A stretch of 64,000 nucleotides of DNA from Pseudomonas sp. MM213 (GCF_020423045.1 NZ_CP081943.1:5642001-5706000); one strand, 5' to 3'; counted from the first letter of the stretch, positions 55,574 through 64,000 are shown. Made by a program: numbers and translations. The notes: generated by a model from the sequence alone, not told the origin.

Positions 55574-57156
55574 AAGAGGGTTTTCGTCAGGCCATGGCCT
55601 GGTTGCACACCTGGGCCGGGTTGATCTTCGGCTGGTTGCTGTTTGCGATTTTTCTCACCGGCACACTCGCGTATTTCAAGGACGAGATCAGCCACTGGAT
55701 GCAGCCGGAAATCCCTGCGCGTTCGGTGACTTCCGAAGCCAGCCTGACCGTGGCGCAAAACTACCTTCAGCAACACGCCGGCGGCGCCTCGCGCTGGCTC
55801 ATCGACCTGCCCGATGCCCGCGAACCCGGCCTGTCGGTACGCTGGCAGCAAACTCCGGCCAAACGTGGCGAACGCGGCCAGTTCACGGAAAAACTCCTCG
55901 ACCCGCAAACCGGCGCCGAAGTGCAGGGCCGGGCAACCACCGGCGGCGAGTTTTTCTACCGCTTCCACTTTCAGCTGCAAATGCCTTATCCGTGGGGCCG
56001 CTGGTTGTCGACCATCGCCGCCATGGTGATGTTCGTCGCGCTGATCAGCGGGATCATCACCCACAAGAAAATCTTCAAGGACTTCTTCACCTTCCGCCCG
56101 CGCAAGGGCCAGCGTTCCTGGCTCGACGGGCACAATGCGGTGGGTGTGCTGGTGCTGCCGTTTCACCTGATGATCACCTACAGCAGCCTGGTGATTTTCA
56201 TGTCGATGGTGATGCCGGCGAGCATTCTTGCCGCGTACAACGGTGATGCTCGGGCGTTTTACGATGAGGTGTTCCCGGCCTCCACGGCACCGGAACGTGC
56301 GGACAAACCAGCGCAGTTGGCGCCGTTGGCACCGCTGCTGGAAAAGGCGCGCGAGCAGTGGTCGGGCGGGCGCGTCGGGCGGCTGACGGTGAACAATCCG
56401 GGCGACGCGAATGCCTCGGTGGTGCTCGTGCGTGATGGCGCGGACCGTGTAGTTCACGACTTCGGCAGCGCGGTGACCTTCAACGGCGTGACCGGGCAAT
56501 TGCTCGGCACGACCCCGGAGCAATCGCTGCCGAGGGCGATTGCCGGCAGTTTCTATGGTTTGCACATGGGCCATTTCGCCGGCCCCGTGCTGCGCTGGTT
56601 GTACTTCATTTGCGGGTTGGCCGGCACGGCGATGATCGGCACCGGGCTGGTGATCTGGCTCGGCAAGCGTCAGCTCAAACACGCGAAAAGTGCGGTGATG
56701 CCGTTCGAGTTGCGACTGGTGGAAGTGCTGAACATTGCCAGCATGTCCGGGTTGATGGTTGCGGTGGCGGCGTTCTTTTGGGCCAATCGGGTGTTGCCGG
56801 TCGACATGGCCGGACGTGCGGATTGGGAGGTGAACAGCTTCTTCATCGTCTGGGGTTTGAGTGTGCTGCATGCCATGGTCCGCCGGGGCCGCACGGCGTG
56901 GATCGAGCAATTGGCACTGGTGGCATTGCTGTTTGGCGCGATGCCGCTGCTGAACGCCATGACCACGCCGTATCACTTGGGCGTGACGTTGGCGCAGGGC
57001 GATTGGGCGATGGCCGGTTTCGATCTGACGTGCCTGGGCAGCGGTGTGTTTTTCGCCTGGGCTGCGTGGAAAATGCAGCGTTCGGGGCAGGCCGAAATTG
57101 TCACCCGGGCGCGGGCGCGGGCGCGACCGATCACCCTTGAGCGAGAGGCGAACTGA
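55570..57156 (+). CDS. PepSY-domain iron-uptake membrane protein
   Basis: A 528-residue inner-membrane protein with an N-terminal span (about residues 12-35) that opens RQAMAWLHTWAGLIFGWLLFAIFLTGT, a periplasmic PepSY-like region, and further spans (about 145-165, 190-215, 350-375, 400-420, 435-455, 470-490). PepSY-TM proteins of this type, such as FpvG of the pyoverdine system, reduce ferric siderophores in the periplasm. Here it lies in a rightward iron operon with DUF3649 and DUF3325 genes and is very probably the reductase. Confidence 0.87.
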   Translation: MKEGFRQAMAWLHTWAGLIFGWLLFAIFLTGTLAYFKDEISHWMQPEIPARSVTSEASLTVAQNYLQQHAGGASRWLIDLPDAREPGLSVRWQQTPAKRGERGQFTEKLLDPQTGAEVQGRATTGGEFFYRFHFQLQMPYPWGRWLSTIAAMVMFVALISGIITHKKIFKDFFTFRPRKGQRSWLDGHNAVGVLVLPFHLMITYSSLVIFMSMVMPASILAAYNGDARAFYDEVFPASTAPERADKPAQLAPLAPLLEKAREQWSGGRVGRLTVNNPGDANASVVLVRDGADRVVHDFGSAVTFNGVTGQLLGTTPEQSLPRAIAGSFYGLHMGHFAGPVLRWLYFICGLAGTAMIGTGLVIWLGKRQLKHAKSAVMPFELRLVEVLNIASMSGLMVAVAAFFWANRVLPVDMAGRADWEVNSFFIVWGLSVLHAMVRRGRTAWIEQLALVALLFGAMPLLNAMTTPYHLGVTLAQGDWAMAGFDLTCLGSGVFFAWAAWKMQRSGQAEIVTRARARARPITLEREAN

Positions 57157-57480
57157 ATGTTGCTGTCGCTGTTGCTCTGTTACGGCGGTTTCACCGCACT
57201 GTGTTTATCGATGGATCGGCATCACGCCGAACTGTTGGGCGGCAAGCCGACGGCCCGTCGTCGGTTATTGAAACTGGGTGGCTGGCTGTTGCTGGTCTTG
57301 TCTCTGTGGGCGGCGGTGTCTTCGACCGGCTGGGGACTTGGCCTGGTGGAATGGTGTGCGGTGTTGATGCTCAGCGCGTTGCTGCTGGTGCTGTTGATGC
57401 CGTATCGCCCGCGCCTGGCACTGTCGATGGCTGCTTTGAGCCTGCTCGTCAGCCCCGTTGCCGCGTTTGCGCAGTACTGA
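57157..57480 (+). CDS. DUF3325 small membrane protein
   Basis: A 107-residue protein with three hydrophobic spans (about residues 1-19, 39-60, 68-88). DUF3325 is found with PepSY/DUF3649 genes in siderophore operons. The ATG directly abuts the PepSY stop codon. The function is unknown. Confidence 0.83.
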   Translation: MLLSLLLCYGGFTALCLSMDRHHAELLGGKPTARRRLLKLGGWLLLVLSLWAAVSSTGWGLGLVEWCAVLMLSALLLVLLMPYRPRLALSMAALSLLVSPVAAFAQY

Positions 57481-57484
57481 CCCG

Positions 57485-58048
57485 ATGATGACTAGCCCTC
57501 CGGATTCCCATGACGACGAACCTCGCGGAGCACGTGCGCATTTCCTGCAAGTGTTCCTGTCCCAGCGTTCGCAGATGGAAGCGCTGGTGAACCGTCGCGT
57601 CGGCTGTCGGGCAACGGCGGCGGATCTGGTGCAGGATTTGTTTTTGCGCTTCTGGCGTCGGCCGCTGGTGCAGGTCGAAGAGCTCAGCACCTACCTGTTG
57701 CGTTGCGCTGGCAACATTGCCATTGACCACTTGCGCAGCGAAGGCACGCGGGTGCGGGTCACTGAAGGCTGGCAACCGGATCAACCGGACAGCCACGGCA
57801 GTGAGCCGCAAGCGGCGCTGGAGGCCGGCAACGATTTACGTCATGTCGAAGCGGCGTTGCGGGCGTTGCCCGAGCGCACGCGGCAGATCTTTTTGCTCAA
57901 TCGCATCCATGGCCGCAAATACGCCGAGATCGCCAAGGCCATGGGTTTGTCCCAAAGCGCCGTGGAAAAACATATGATGCGCGCCCTCGAAGCCTGCAAG
58001 GCCAGCCTGCGGGACCCCGAACCGCGCACGCCAGGGAAAGCACCGTGA
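57485..58048 (+). CDS. FecI-family ECF sigma factor (second system)
   Basis: A 187-residue ECF sigma factor with region 2 (TAADLVQDLFLRFWRRPLVQVEELSTYLLRCAGNIAIDHLR) and region 4 (RTRQIFLLNRIHGRKYAEIAKAMGLSQSAVEKHMMRALE). Only four bases separate it from DUF3325, so it is part of the same rightward operon and is not preceded by its own iron promoter. It should act on the downstream receptor promoter. ATG 57485 or 57488 can start it. Confidence 0.9.
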   Translation: MMTSPPDSHDDEPRGARAHFLQVFLSQRSQMEALVNRRVGCRATAADLVQDLFLRFWRRPLVQVEELSTYLLRCAGNIAIDHLRSEGTRVRVTEGWQPDQPDSHGSEPQAALEAGNDLRHVEAALRALPERTRQIFLLNRIHGRKYAEIAKAMGLSQSAVEKHMMRALEACKASLRDPEPRTPGKAP

Positions 58049-59031
58049 ATCACATCGAACGCGTCACCCCGACGCCCGCTCAGGAACAGGCCGCTTTCGC
58101 CTGGCTGAGTCTGCTGCATGACCAGCCGAGCAGCGGTGATCAGGCTACTTTCAGCCATTGGCTGCAGGCCGATCCCGCGCATGCCGAGGCCTATGCCCAG
58201 GCGCAAGTGGTGTGGGAATTGAGCGAAGGCCCGGCGCGGACGCTGGCCAACGAAGACGCGTTTGCCTTGCAGGGTTACCTCAACGCGATGAATCGCTCGC
58301 GGCGCAGCAGCGTTCGGCGCTGGTCCGGGGCGCTGGCAATGGCGGCGTGCCTGTTGTTGATGGTCAGCCTCGGTTCAGGCTGGCAGCCGATGCGCTGGGT
58401 GGATGATCTGGGTGCTGACTATGTGTCGGCACCGGGGGAAGTTCGCACCGTCACGCTGGCGGATCAATCGCAGGTCACGCTGGATGCCGACAGCGCCATC
58501 GCGGTGGATTTCAGTCGCGGTGAGCGCCACATTCAGTTGCGTCGCGGCGCCGGATTTTTCAGCGTGACGCACACCGGCGAACCGTTTGTGGTTGAGGCTG
58601 AAAAGGGCCAGGCGCGGGTGCTGGGGACGCAGTTTGAAGTGCGTTTGCAACCTCACGGCGCGCAAGTGACGGTGTTGTCCGGCCGGGTCGGCGTGACGGC
58701 GGACAAGCATGCCGAGCAGCAGATTCTGACCGCCGGCCAGCAAGTGGCTTACGGCGAAGGGACGGCGGAAAAACTGCATGCCGTGGACAGCGAAGCACAG
58801 TTGGCGTGGCGTCAGGGCTGGCTCAATTACTACAAGGCGCCACTGGCTGACGTGGTGCAGGATTTGCGGCGTTACTACCCGGGGCGGATTGTGCTGCTCA
58901 ACGATGAGCTGGCGGCGCGGCGGGTCAGTGGCAGTTTTCCGAGCAAGAATCCGCAGGCGGTGTTGAGTTCGTTGCAGGGGGTGATGGGGTTTGAGCAGCA
59001 TGCTGTGGGGCATCTGATTATTTTGCGTTGA
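58045..59031 (+). CDS. FecR-family sigma regulator (second system)
   Basis: A 328-residue regulator with N-terminal FecR_N (AFAWLSLLHDQPSSGDQATFSHWLQADPAHAEAYAQA, about residues 13-50), one span (about 93-108) and a periplasmic FecR domain (PGEVRTVTLADQSQVTLDADSAIAVD). It starts at GTG 58045, overlapping the sigma stop by four bases (GTGA). It should sense the 59245 receptor. Confidence 0.9.
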   Translation: MNHIERVTPTPAQEQAAFAWLSLLHDQPSSGDQATFSHWLQADPAHAEAYAQAQVVWELSEGPARTLANEDAFALQGYLNAMNRSRRSSVRRWSGALAMAACLLLMVSLGSGWQPMRWVDDLGADYVSAPGEVRTVTLADQSQVTLDADSAIAVDFSRGERHIQLRRGAGFFSVTHTGEPFVVEAEKGQARVLGTQFEVRLQPHGAQVTVLSGRVGVTADKHAEQQILTAGQQVAYGEGTAEKLHAVDSEAQLAWRQGWLNYYKAPLADVVQDLRRYYPGRIVLLNDELAARRVSGSFPSKNPQAVLSSLQGVMGFEQHAVGHLIILR

Positions 59032-59042
59032 GGCGTCCGGCC

Positions 59043-59108
59043 CCTTCGCGGGCAAGCCTCGCTCCTACAGGACAGTGTGATCCGTAGGAGCGAGGCTTGC
59101 CCGCGAAG
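59043..59108. repeat. REP-type inverted repeat pair (head-to-head)
   Basis: TTCGCGGGCAAGCCTCGCTCCTACAG and its inverse TCCGTAGGAGCGAGGCTTGCCCGCGAA form arms about 14 bp apart, right after the fecR stop. A strong stem-loop is possible, which may end the fecIR transcript before the receptor promoter. Confidence 0.85.
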
Positions 59109-59244
59109 GCGTCAAATCAAACACCCCATCACTCAAATAAAAATATTTTCAAAATGATGGTGAGGTAAACCCAAGCCCCATCCGTGTAGTGACTGAAACT
59201 GCGAGTCATTCGCATCCGTAGCGGTTCTACACAGGTCATGAGCA

Positions 59245-61674
59245 ATGAAGTCCAGGGCAAAATCGGGTTCGGTCAAACAGTGGTTGGGCGCTTCGGCGCT
59301 GAGCATTTCGGCATTGGCATTGCTGCCGTTGAGCGTGGCATTGGCCGCTGAAGCGGGCACGACGCAGCAGCGCACGCAGTTCAGCTTCGCGATGGCCGCC
59401 AAACCGCTGCCCCAGGCCCTGAGCGACTTCAGCCGGATCACCGGCATCAGCGTGGTCTACACCGATGAAGCGCCGTACGGCATGACCGCGCCAGCGGTCA
59501 GCGGGCAGATGAGCGCCGAACAGGCGATCCAGCGTTTGCTCAGCGGTTCGGGTTTGACCTTCCGTCGCACCGATGCGCACACCATGGCGCTGGAACCGCA
59601 GCCCACCGAAGGCGCCTTGAACCTCGGCGCCACCACCATCACCTCGGTGATGGATCAAACCATGAGCTACCAGCCGCCGCCGACCAGTTCGGTGATGCGC
59701 TCCTCGGCCTTGCTCCAGGAAATCCCCCAGACCGTCAACGTCATCCCGGCCCAGGTCATTCGCGATCAGGCGCCGCGCAACCTCGACGACGCGCTGGCCA
59801 ACGTCAGCGGCATCACCCAGGGCAACACGCTGGGCAGCACCCAGGATTCGGTGATGACCCGCGGCTTCGGCGACAACCGCAACGGTTCGATCATGCGCGA
59901 CGGCATGCCGGTGGTGCAGGGCCGTGGCCTCAACGCCACGGTCGATCGGGTCGAAGTGCTCAAGGGCCCGGCCTCGTTGCTCTACGGCATCCAGGACCCG
60001 GGCGGCGTGGTCAACATGGTCAGCAAGAAACCTGAACTGGAACAGTACAACGCGTTGACCGTGCGTGGCTCGACTTACGGCGACGGCAAAAACGGCAGCG
60101 GCGGCAGCTTCGACAGCACCGGCGCGCTCGGTGATTCCGGGCTGGCCTACCGCATGGTGCTCGACCACGAAGACGAAGATTACTGGCGCAACTTCGGCAC
60201 CCACCGCGAGACGCTGGTGGCGCCGTCCCTGGCCTGGTTCGGTGAAAGCACCAAGCTGTTGTTCGCCTACGAACACCGTGAATTCCTCACCCCGTTCGAC
60301 CGTGGCACGCTGATCGACCCACGGGACAACCATCCGCTGGACATCTCCCGCGAGCGTCGTCTGGACGAGCCGTTCAACAACATGGAAGGGCGTTCGGACC
60401 TCTATCACTTCGAGGCCGACCACGAACTCGACGACAACTGGAAAGCGCACTTTGGCTACAGCTGGAACCGTGAAACCTACGACGCCAGCCAAGTACGCGT
60501 TACCGCCATCGACACCAAGAAAGGCACGCTGACCCGCAGCATGGACGGCACGCAAAACGCGATCAGCACCGACCGCTTCACCACGGCCAGCCTCGAAGGC
60601 AAAGTGAATGCGCTGGGCATGCAACATGACCTGGTGTTCGGCGTCGATGACGAGTACCGCAAGATCTACCGCGAAGACCTGATCCGCCAGAAAAGCCTGA
60701 CCACCTTCAGTTACCTCAACCCGGTCTATGGCCGTGAAGTCGCCGGCACCACCGTCAGCCCGGCGGACAGCGCACAGACCGATCTGCTGCGCAGCGATTC
60801 GCTGTTTCTGCAGGACTCGATCCACCTCACCGACCAGTGGATTCTGGTGGCCGGCGGCCGTTTCCAGGAGTACGACCAGTACGCCGGCAAAGGCGTGCCG
60901 TTCAAGGCCAACACCGACAGCAACGGGCAAAAATGGGTGCCGCGTGCCGGCCTTGTCTACAAGTACACCGACGCGTTGTCGTTCTACGGCAGCTACACCG
61001 AATCGTTCAAACCGAACTCGACCATCGCCCCGTTGAGCGGCAGCAGCACCGTGCTCGACGGCAGCATCGCGCCGGAAGAAGCCAAGTCCTGGGAAGTCGG
61101 CGCCAAGCTGGATATTCCGGGGCGTGTGACGGGTAACGTCGCCCTGTTCGACATCAAGAAACGCAACGTGCTGGTGGCCAATTCTGAAGGTCCGGTGACC
61201 CTTTACAGCGCCGCCGGCGAAGTGCGTTCCCGGGGGCTGGAAGTGGACCTGAGCGGTCAGCTCAGCGACCGCTGGAGCATGATCGGCAGCTATGCCTACA
61301 CCGATGCCGAAGTCACCGAAGACCCGGACTACAAAGGCAAAAAACTGCAAAACGTGGCGAAGAACACCGGCTCGCTGTCGGCGGTCTATGACTTCGGCAC
61401 CATCGTTGGTGGCGATCAGTTGCGGGTCGGCGCGGGCGCGCGATATGTCGGTGAGCGGGCGGGTAACGCGGTGAACGATTTCGACCTGCCGAGCTACACC
61501 GTGGCCGATGCATTCGCCACCTACGACACCAAGGTCGAGGGGCAGAAGGTCAAGTTCCAGCTCAACGTGAAGAACCTGTTTGACCGCACTTACTACACCT
61601 CGGCGGCGAGCCGGTTCTTTGTGTCGATGGGGGATTCGCGGCAGGTGTCGTTGTCCAGCACCTTGGAGTTCTGA
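59245..61674 (+). CDS. TonB-dependent siderophore receptor with signalling domain (FiuA/FpvA-like)
   Basis: An 809-residue outer-membrane receptor with signal peptide (about residues 1-35), STN domain (about 50-110: KPLPQALSDFSRITGISVVYTDEAPYGM...GSGLTFRRTDAHTMAL), plug with VDRVEVLKGPASLLYGIQDPGGVVNMVSKKP, and a barrel ending in VSLSSTLEF. Order and sequence fit the hydroxamate-type (ferrichrome/ferrioxamine, FiuA/FoxA) receptors of Pseudomonas, also near FpvA. It is the target of the adjacent second FecI/FecR pair. The true ligand is unknown. Confidence 0.88.
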   Translation: MKSRAKSGSVKQWLGASALSISALALLPLSVALAAEAGTTQQRTQFSFAMAAKPLPQALSDFSRITGISVVYTDEAPYGMTAPAVSGQMSAEQAIQRLLSGSGLTFRRTDAHTMALEPQPTEGALNLGATTITSVMDQTMSYQPPPTSSVMRSSALLQEIPQTVNVIPAQVIRDQAPRNLDDALANVSGITQGNTLGSTQDSVMTRGFGDNRNGSIMRDGMPVVQGRGLNATVDRVEVLKGPASLLYGIQDPGGVVNMVSKKPELEQYNALTVRGSTYGDGKNGSGGSFDSTGALGDSGLAYRMVLDHEDEDYWRNFGTHRETLVAPSLAWFGESTKLLFAYEHREFLTPFDRGTLIDPRDNHPLDISRERRLDEPFNNMEGRSDLYHFEADHELDDNWKAHFGYSWNRETYDASQVRVTAIDTKKGTLTRSMDGTQNAISTDRFTTASLEGKVNALGMQHDLVFGVDDEYRKIYREDLIRQKSLTTFSYLNPVYGREVAGTTVSPADSAQTDLLRSDSLFLQDSIHLTDQWILVAGGRFQEYDQYAGKGVPFKANTDSNGQKWVPRAGLVYKYTDALSFYGSYTESFKPNSTIAPLSGSSTVLDGSIAPEEAKSWEVGAKLDIPGRVTGNVALFDIKKRNVLVANSEGPVTLYSAAGEVRSRGLEVDLSGQLSDRWSMIGSYAYTDAEVTEDPDYKGKKLQNVAKNTGSLSAVYDFGTIVGGDQLRVGAGARYVGERAGNAVNDFDLPSYTVADAFATYDTKVEGQKVKFQLNVKNLFDRTYYTSAASRFFVSMGDSRQVSLSSTLEF

Positions 61675-61694
61675 TCACAGACCGCGTTATCGTT

Positions 61695-61791
61695 CTTCGC
61701 GGGCAAGCCTCGCTCCTACAGGAATCGTGTCGAGTCCAATTTTCACGATCAACACACATCCCTGTAGGAGCGAGGCTTGCCCGCGAAGGCG
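61695..61791. repeat. REP-type inverted repeat pair
   Basis: REP arms TTCTTCGCGGGCAAGCCTCGCTCCTACAG and TGTAGGAGCGAGGCTTGCCCGCGAAGG lie about 43 bp apart between the convergent receptor and AraC genes. Confidence 0.85.
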
Positions 61792-61800
61792 GCTTCCGGG

Positions 61801-62718
61801 TCAGCGCAAAAACGCCTGCCGATACTCGCCAGGCGTCCCACCGAGAACCTGCCGAAACCGATTGGTGAAATGACTCGCACTGGCAAACCCGCACGCCAAT
61901 GCAATCTCCCCCAGCGGCTGCGATGTCGAACGCAACAACTCCCGCGCCCGACTCAGTCGCCTTGCCAACACATACTGATGCGGCGGCAAGCCGAAGCTCT
62001 CCCGGAACATCCGCGCAAAGTGATACTCCGACAGCGCACACAACCCCGCCAACTGCCCGAGGCTGATGGCTTCGGCCAACTGATTGTCGATGAACTCGAC
62101 CAGCTGCCGGCGCTGGTGCGCCGCCAATCCGCCCTTGAGCCGCAAGCCGTCGCGCATCCCGACCTGGCCGAGCAACACGTGGCTGAGCATTTCATGGGCC
62201 AGGCTGCTGGTCAGCAGGCGTTCGCCGGGTTCATCCCAGTTGAGCGTGAGCATCTGGCGAAAGCGCCGGGCTTGCTGCGGGTCGTCGAGAAAAGTCCCTT
62301 CGCGCAACTGCAATTCGCGAGGTTCGCGGTCCAGCAGCGTGACGCAACCGAGGGCGAATTGTTCAGGGCTGAAATACAGATGGGCCAGGCGAATGTCGCC
62401 ATTGATTACCCAGCCTGACTGATGGTCGGCCGGCAGAATGCACAGTTTGTCCGGACCACCCTTGGTGCCGGGCTGGTCGCGGCGAAAAGTGCCGGTGCCG
62501 CCCGCGATGTAACAGGACAAGGTGTGATGGCTCGGCGCTTCGTAATCCTGGGCGTCGTGATGGTTGCTCCACAAGGCTGCAGCCATGCCGTCACCGAGCT
62601 CGGCGCTGTGCTCGAGGCGAGCATTGGGCGAGCGGTTGAGGGCTTGAAAGACTTGCAGTGAATCAAGTGTCCTGTCTCGCAAATACTGTTCCTTTGTGAC
62701 GGTGTCTGTTGCCGTCAT
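61801..62718 (-). CDS. AraC-family transcription regulator
   Basis: A 305-residue AraC/XylS-type regulator. The C-terminal double HTH spans about residues 205-300 (SLGQLAGLCALSEYHFARMFRESFGLPPHQYVLARRLSRARELLRSTSQPLGEIALACGFASASHFTNRFRQVLG). The N-terminus is a variable effector domain. The divergent EamA transporter gene at 62972 is the obvious candidate target. ATG 62718 was chosen because MTATDTVTKEQ is the more conserved start; the longer frame runs through the quasi-palindrome. The start codon lies in the left arm of that palindrome (62664-62828). Confidence 0.88.
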   Translation of the reverse strand: MTATDTVTKEQYLRDRTLDSLQVFQALNRSPNARLEHSAELGDGMAAALWSNHHDAQDYEAPSHHTLSCYIAGGTGTFRRDQPGTKGGPDKLCILPADHQSGWVINGDIRLAHLYFSPEQFALGCVTLLDREPRELQLREGTFLDDPQQARRFRQMLTLNWDEPGERLLTSSLAHEMLSHVLLGQVGMRDGLRLKGGLAAHQRRQLVEFIDNQLAEAISLGQLAGLCALSEYHFARMFRESFGLPPHQYVLARRLSRARELLRSTSQPLGEIALACGFASASHFTNRFRQVLGGTPGEYRQAFLR

Positions 62719-62828
62719 GCTGCGTTGCCGCTCCTCGCCATAGCGAGCTATGACTCGTCGCGGCGCCTTGCCTGACAGCAACAGCCCCTCGTCACAAAGG
62801 AACGTATTCGCGAGACAGGACACTCGTG
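62664..62828. repeat. 165-bp quasi-palindrome spanning the AraC gene start
   Basis: The left arm (62664 on: AGTGTCCTGTCTCGCAAATAC, GTTCCTTTGTGAC, CTGTTGCCGTC) is repeated inverted in the right arm ending at 62828, with one gap and few mismatches over about 55 bp. The inner stem CATAG-CGAG-CTATG (62739-62752) shares the same centre (about 62746). The right arm, read on the + strand, encodes TATAPRHKGTYSRDRTLV, like the AraC protein's own TATDTVTKEQYLRDRTLD, so it is an inverted copy of the gene's first codons. Confidence 0.9.
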
Positions 62829-62971
62829 CGGGCATGATCGTTTCTCCAACGCTTCGCATCCTACTCCGTAGACGTTGGCCTGCCAGCCTCTGCACCGACA
62901 AAAGCGCAAGTTTATGCAAGTGCGAAAAAGCTTGGCGCAGGACACTGGGCACCTATTGAGGAGCCTTCGCC

Positions 62972-63874
62972 ATGAACCTTTCGCTGTATTTGCTGACCGT
63001 GCTGATCTGGGGCACCACCTGGATTGCCTTGAAATGGCAACTGGGCGTGGTGGCCATTCCGGTGTCGATCGTCTATCGCTTCGGCCTCGCCGCGCTGGTG
63101 CTGTTCGTGATGCTGTTGCTCAGCCGAAAGCTGCAAGTGATGAACCGTCGCGGGCACCTGATCTGCCTGGCGCAGGGCCTGTGCCTGTTTTGCATCAACT
63201 TCATGTGCTTCCTGACGGCCAGCCAATGGATCCCCAGTGGCTTGGTAGCCGTGGTGTTTTCCACTGCCACGCTGTGGAATGCCCTGAATGCGCGGGTGTT
63301 CTTCGGCCAGAGAATCGCCCGCAACGTCCTGTTGGGTGGCGCGCTCGGTTTGTTCGGGCTGGGTTTGCTGTTCTGGCCAGAGCTGGCCGGCCACACCGCC
63401 AGCCCGGAAACCTTGCTGGGCCTGGGCCTGGCCTTGTTGGGCACGCTGTGCTTCTCGGCGGGCAACATGCTGTCCAGCCTGCAACAGAAGGCCGGGCTCA
63501 AGCCGCTGACAACCAATGCCTGGGGCATGGCCTATGGCGCGGCGATGCTGTCGGTGTGGTGCCTGGTCAAAGGCATTCCGTTCGAGATGGAATGGAATGC
63601 GCGTTACATCGGCTCGCTGCTGTACCTGGTCATTCCGGGTTCGGTGATCGGCTTCACCGCCTACCTGACGCTGGTCGGGCGCATGGGCCCGGAGCGCGCA
63701 GCCTATTGCACGGTGCTGTTCCCGGTGGTGGCGCTCAATGTGTCGGCGTTTGCCGAAGGCTACCAATGGACCGCGCCGGCGCTGATGGGCCTGGTGTTGG
63801 TGATGCTGGGCAACGTGCTGGTGTTTCGCAAACCCAAGGCACCGATGGTGCAGGGGAGCGGCAAGCTGGCTTGA
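62972..63874 (+). CDS. EamA/DMT-family transporter
   Basis: A 300-residue inner-membrane transporter with ten hydrophobic spans in two EamA halves (LTVLIWGTTWIALKWQLGVV at the start; second half from about residue 150). EamA proteins export or import metabolites such as amino acids, but the substrate cannot be read from the sequence. The ATG 62972 follows GAGGAG. It is divergent from the AraC gene across the quasi-palindrome. Confidence 0.87.
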   Translation: MNLSLYLLTVLIWGTTWIALKWQLGVVAIPVSIVYRFGLAALVLFVMLLLSRKLQVMNRRGHLICLAQGLCLFCINFMCFLTASQWIPSGLVAVVFSTATLWNALNARVFFGQRIARNVLLGGALGLFGLGLLFWPELAGHTASPETLLGLGLALLGTLCFSAGNMLSSLQQKAGLKPLTTNAWGMAYGAAMLSVWCLVKGIPFEMEWNARYIGSLLYLVIPGSVIGFTAYLTLVGRMGPERAAYCTVLFPVVALNVSAFAEGYQWTAPALMGLVLVMLGNVLVFRKPKAPMVQGSGKLA

Positions 63875-63902
63875 AGATGTTTCGGATCGGGTGCGTGTGC
63901 AC

Positions 63903-64000
63903 TCAGCGCTCGATCCGGATGGCCACATAGATCATTAACGGCATGATGAAATCAACGATATGTCGGGCCCAGTCTTTATAGTTCCATTGTTGTGATTCAT
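63903..64000 (-). CDS. C-terminus of an unidentified leftward gene (partial)
   Basis: A leftward frame that enters from the right edge and ends at TGA (complement of 63903-63905). It encodes ESQQWNYKDWARHIVDFIMPLMIYVAIRIER. The stretch VDFIMPLMIYVAI is hydrophobic, which suggests a terminal membrane span. It is convergent with the EamA gene. No start or family can be seen. Confidence 0.5.
   Translation of the reverse strand, partial: ESQQWNYKDWARHIVDFIMPLMIYVAIRIER

Noticed and set aside
59236..61350. A 704-codon - strand frame across the second siderophore receptor
   Set aside because: It is antisense to the receptor with its STN, plug and barrel signatures; no family resemblance.

Overview
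The window is a piece of a Pseudomonas chromosome, most likely from the P. fluorescens group. Evidence: GC-rich coding sequence with Pseudomonas codon use; gene orders known from that genus (hisD-hisC-algW-Nif3-cysD-cysNC; acyltransferase-pta-slyD-gpx-ene reductase-glycosyltransferase-cysZ-trxB; folM-folE-folX; hmgR/hmgABC); and about fifteen REP-type palindromes of the 'GTAGGAGC...' family between genes. No rRNA, tRNA, CRISPR array, prophage or insertion sequence was found.

Layout. 1-6.4 kb: end of hisD, hisC, the periplasmic protease gene algW, a Nif3-like gene, and the sulfate-activation genes cysD and cysNC. 6.5-15.7 kb: PlsC-like acyltransferase, pta (no ackA beside it), DUF3565 protein, slyD, glutathione peroxidase, ene reductase, GT4 glycosyltransferase, cysZ and trxB. 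15.9-19.8 kb: a class III aminotransferase and a leftward operon for dihydromonapterin (folM, folE, folX) that runs on into DUF1244 and HopJ-like genes. 19.9-23.4 kb: an apparent blue-light module (class II LitR/CarH-like MerR regulator, PilZ-like protein, short LOV photoreceptor), then a flavodoxin. 23.6-33.5 kb: class II aldolase plus Asp-nucleophile hydrolase, an SDR, the DUF1302/DUF1329 envelope pair with a large LAL-type LuxR regulator, and an AT-rich orphan gene. 33.5-37.7 kb: homogentisate catabolism (hmgR, hmgA, fahA, maiA), followed by a five-copy 112-bp tandem repeat array.

38.3-50.9 kb: SirB1-like protein, a leucine-dehydrogenase homologue lacking its catalytic lysine, two unrecognised overlapping genes, the SOS gene yebG with a clear LexA box, an orphan TccC/Rhs-type toxin with an AT-rich C-terminal domain carrying HExxH, psiE, DUF3509, the serine-use genes sdaC and sdaA with a divergent LysR gene, and a ribosome-associated HPF-like protein. 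51-61.7 kb: two complete iron-starvation cell-surface-signalling systems back to back (receptor-fecR-fecI leftward; DUF3649-PepSY-DUF3325-fecI-fecR-receptor rightward) that share one divergent region with a Fur-box-like site. 61.8-64 kb: an AraC regulator whose start lies in a 165-bp quasi-palindrome, an EamA transporter, and the C-terminus of an unidentified leftward gene.

Most of the window is core Pseudomonas metabolism. The most unusual parts are the LOV/MerR/PilZ cluster, the orphan TccC toxin, the 112-bp array, the K-to-V substitution in the leucine dehydrogenase homologue, and the quasi-palindrome at the AraC start.
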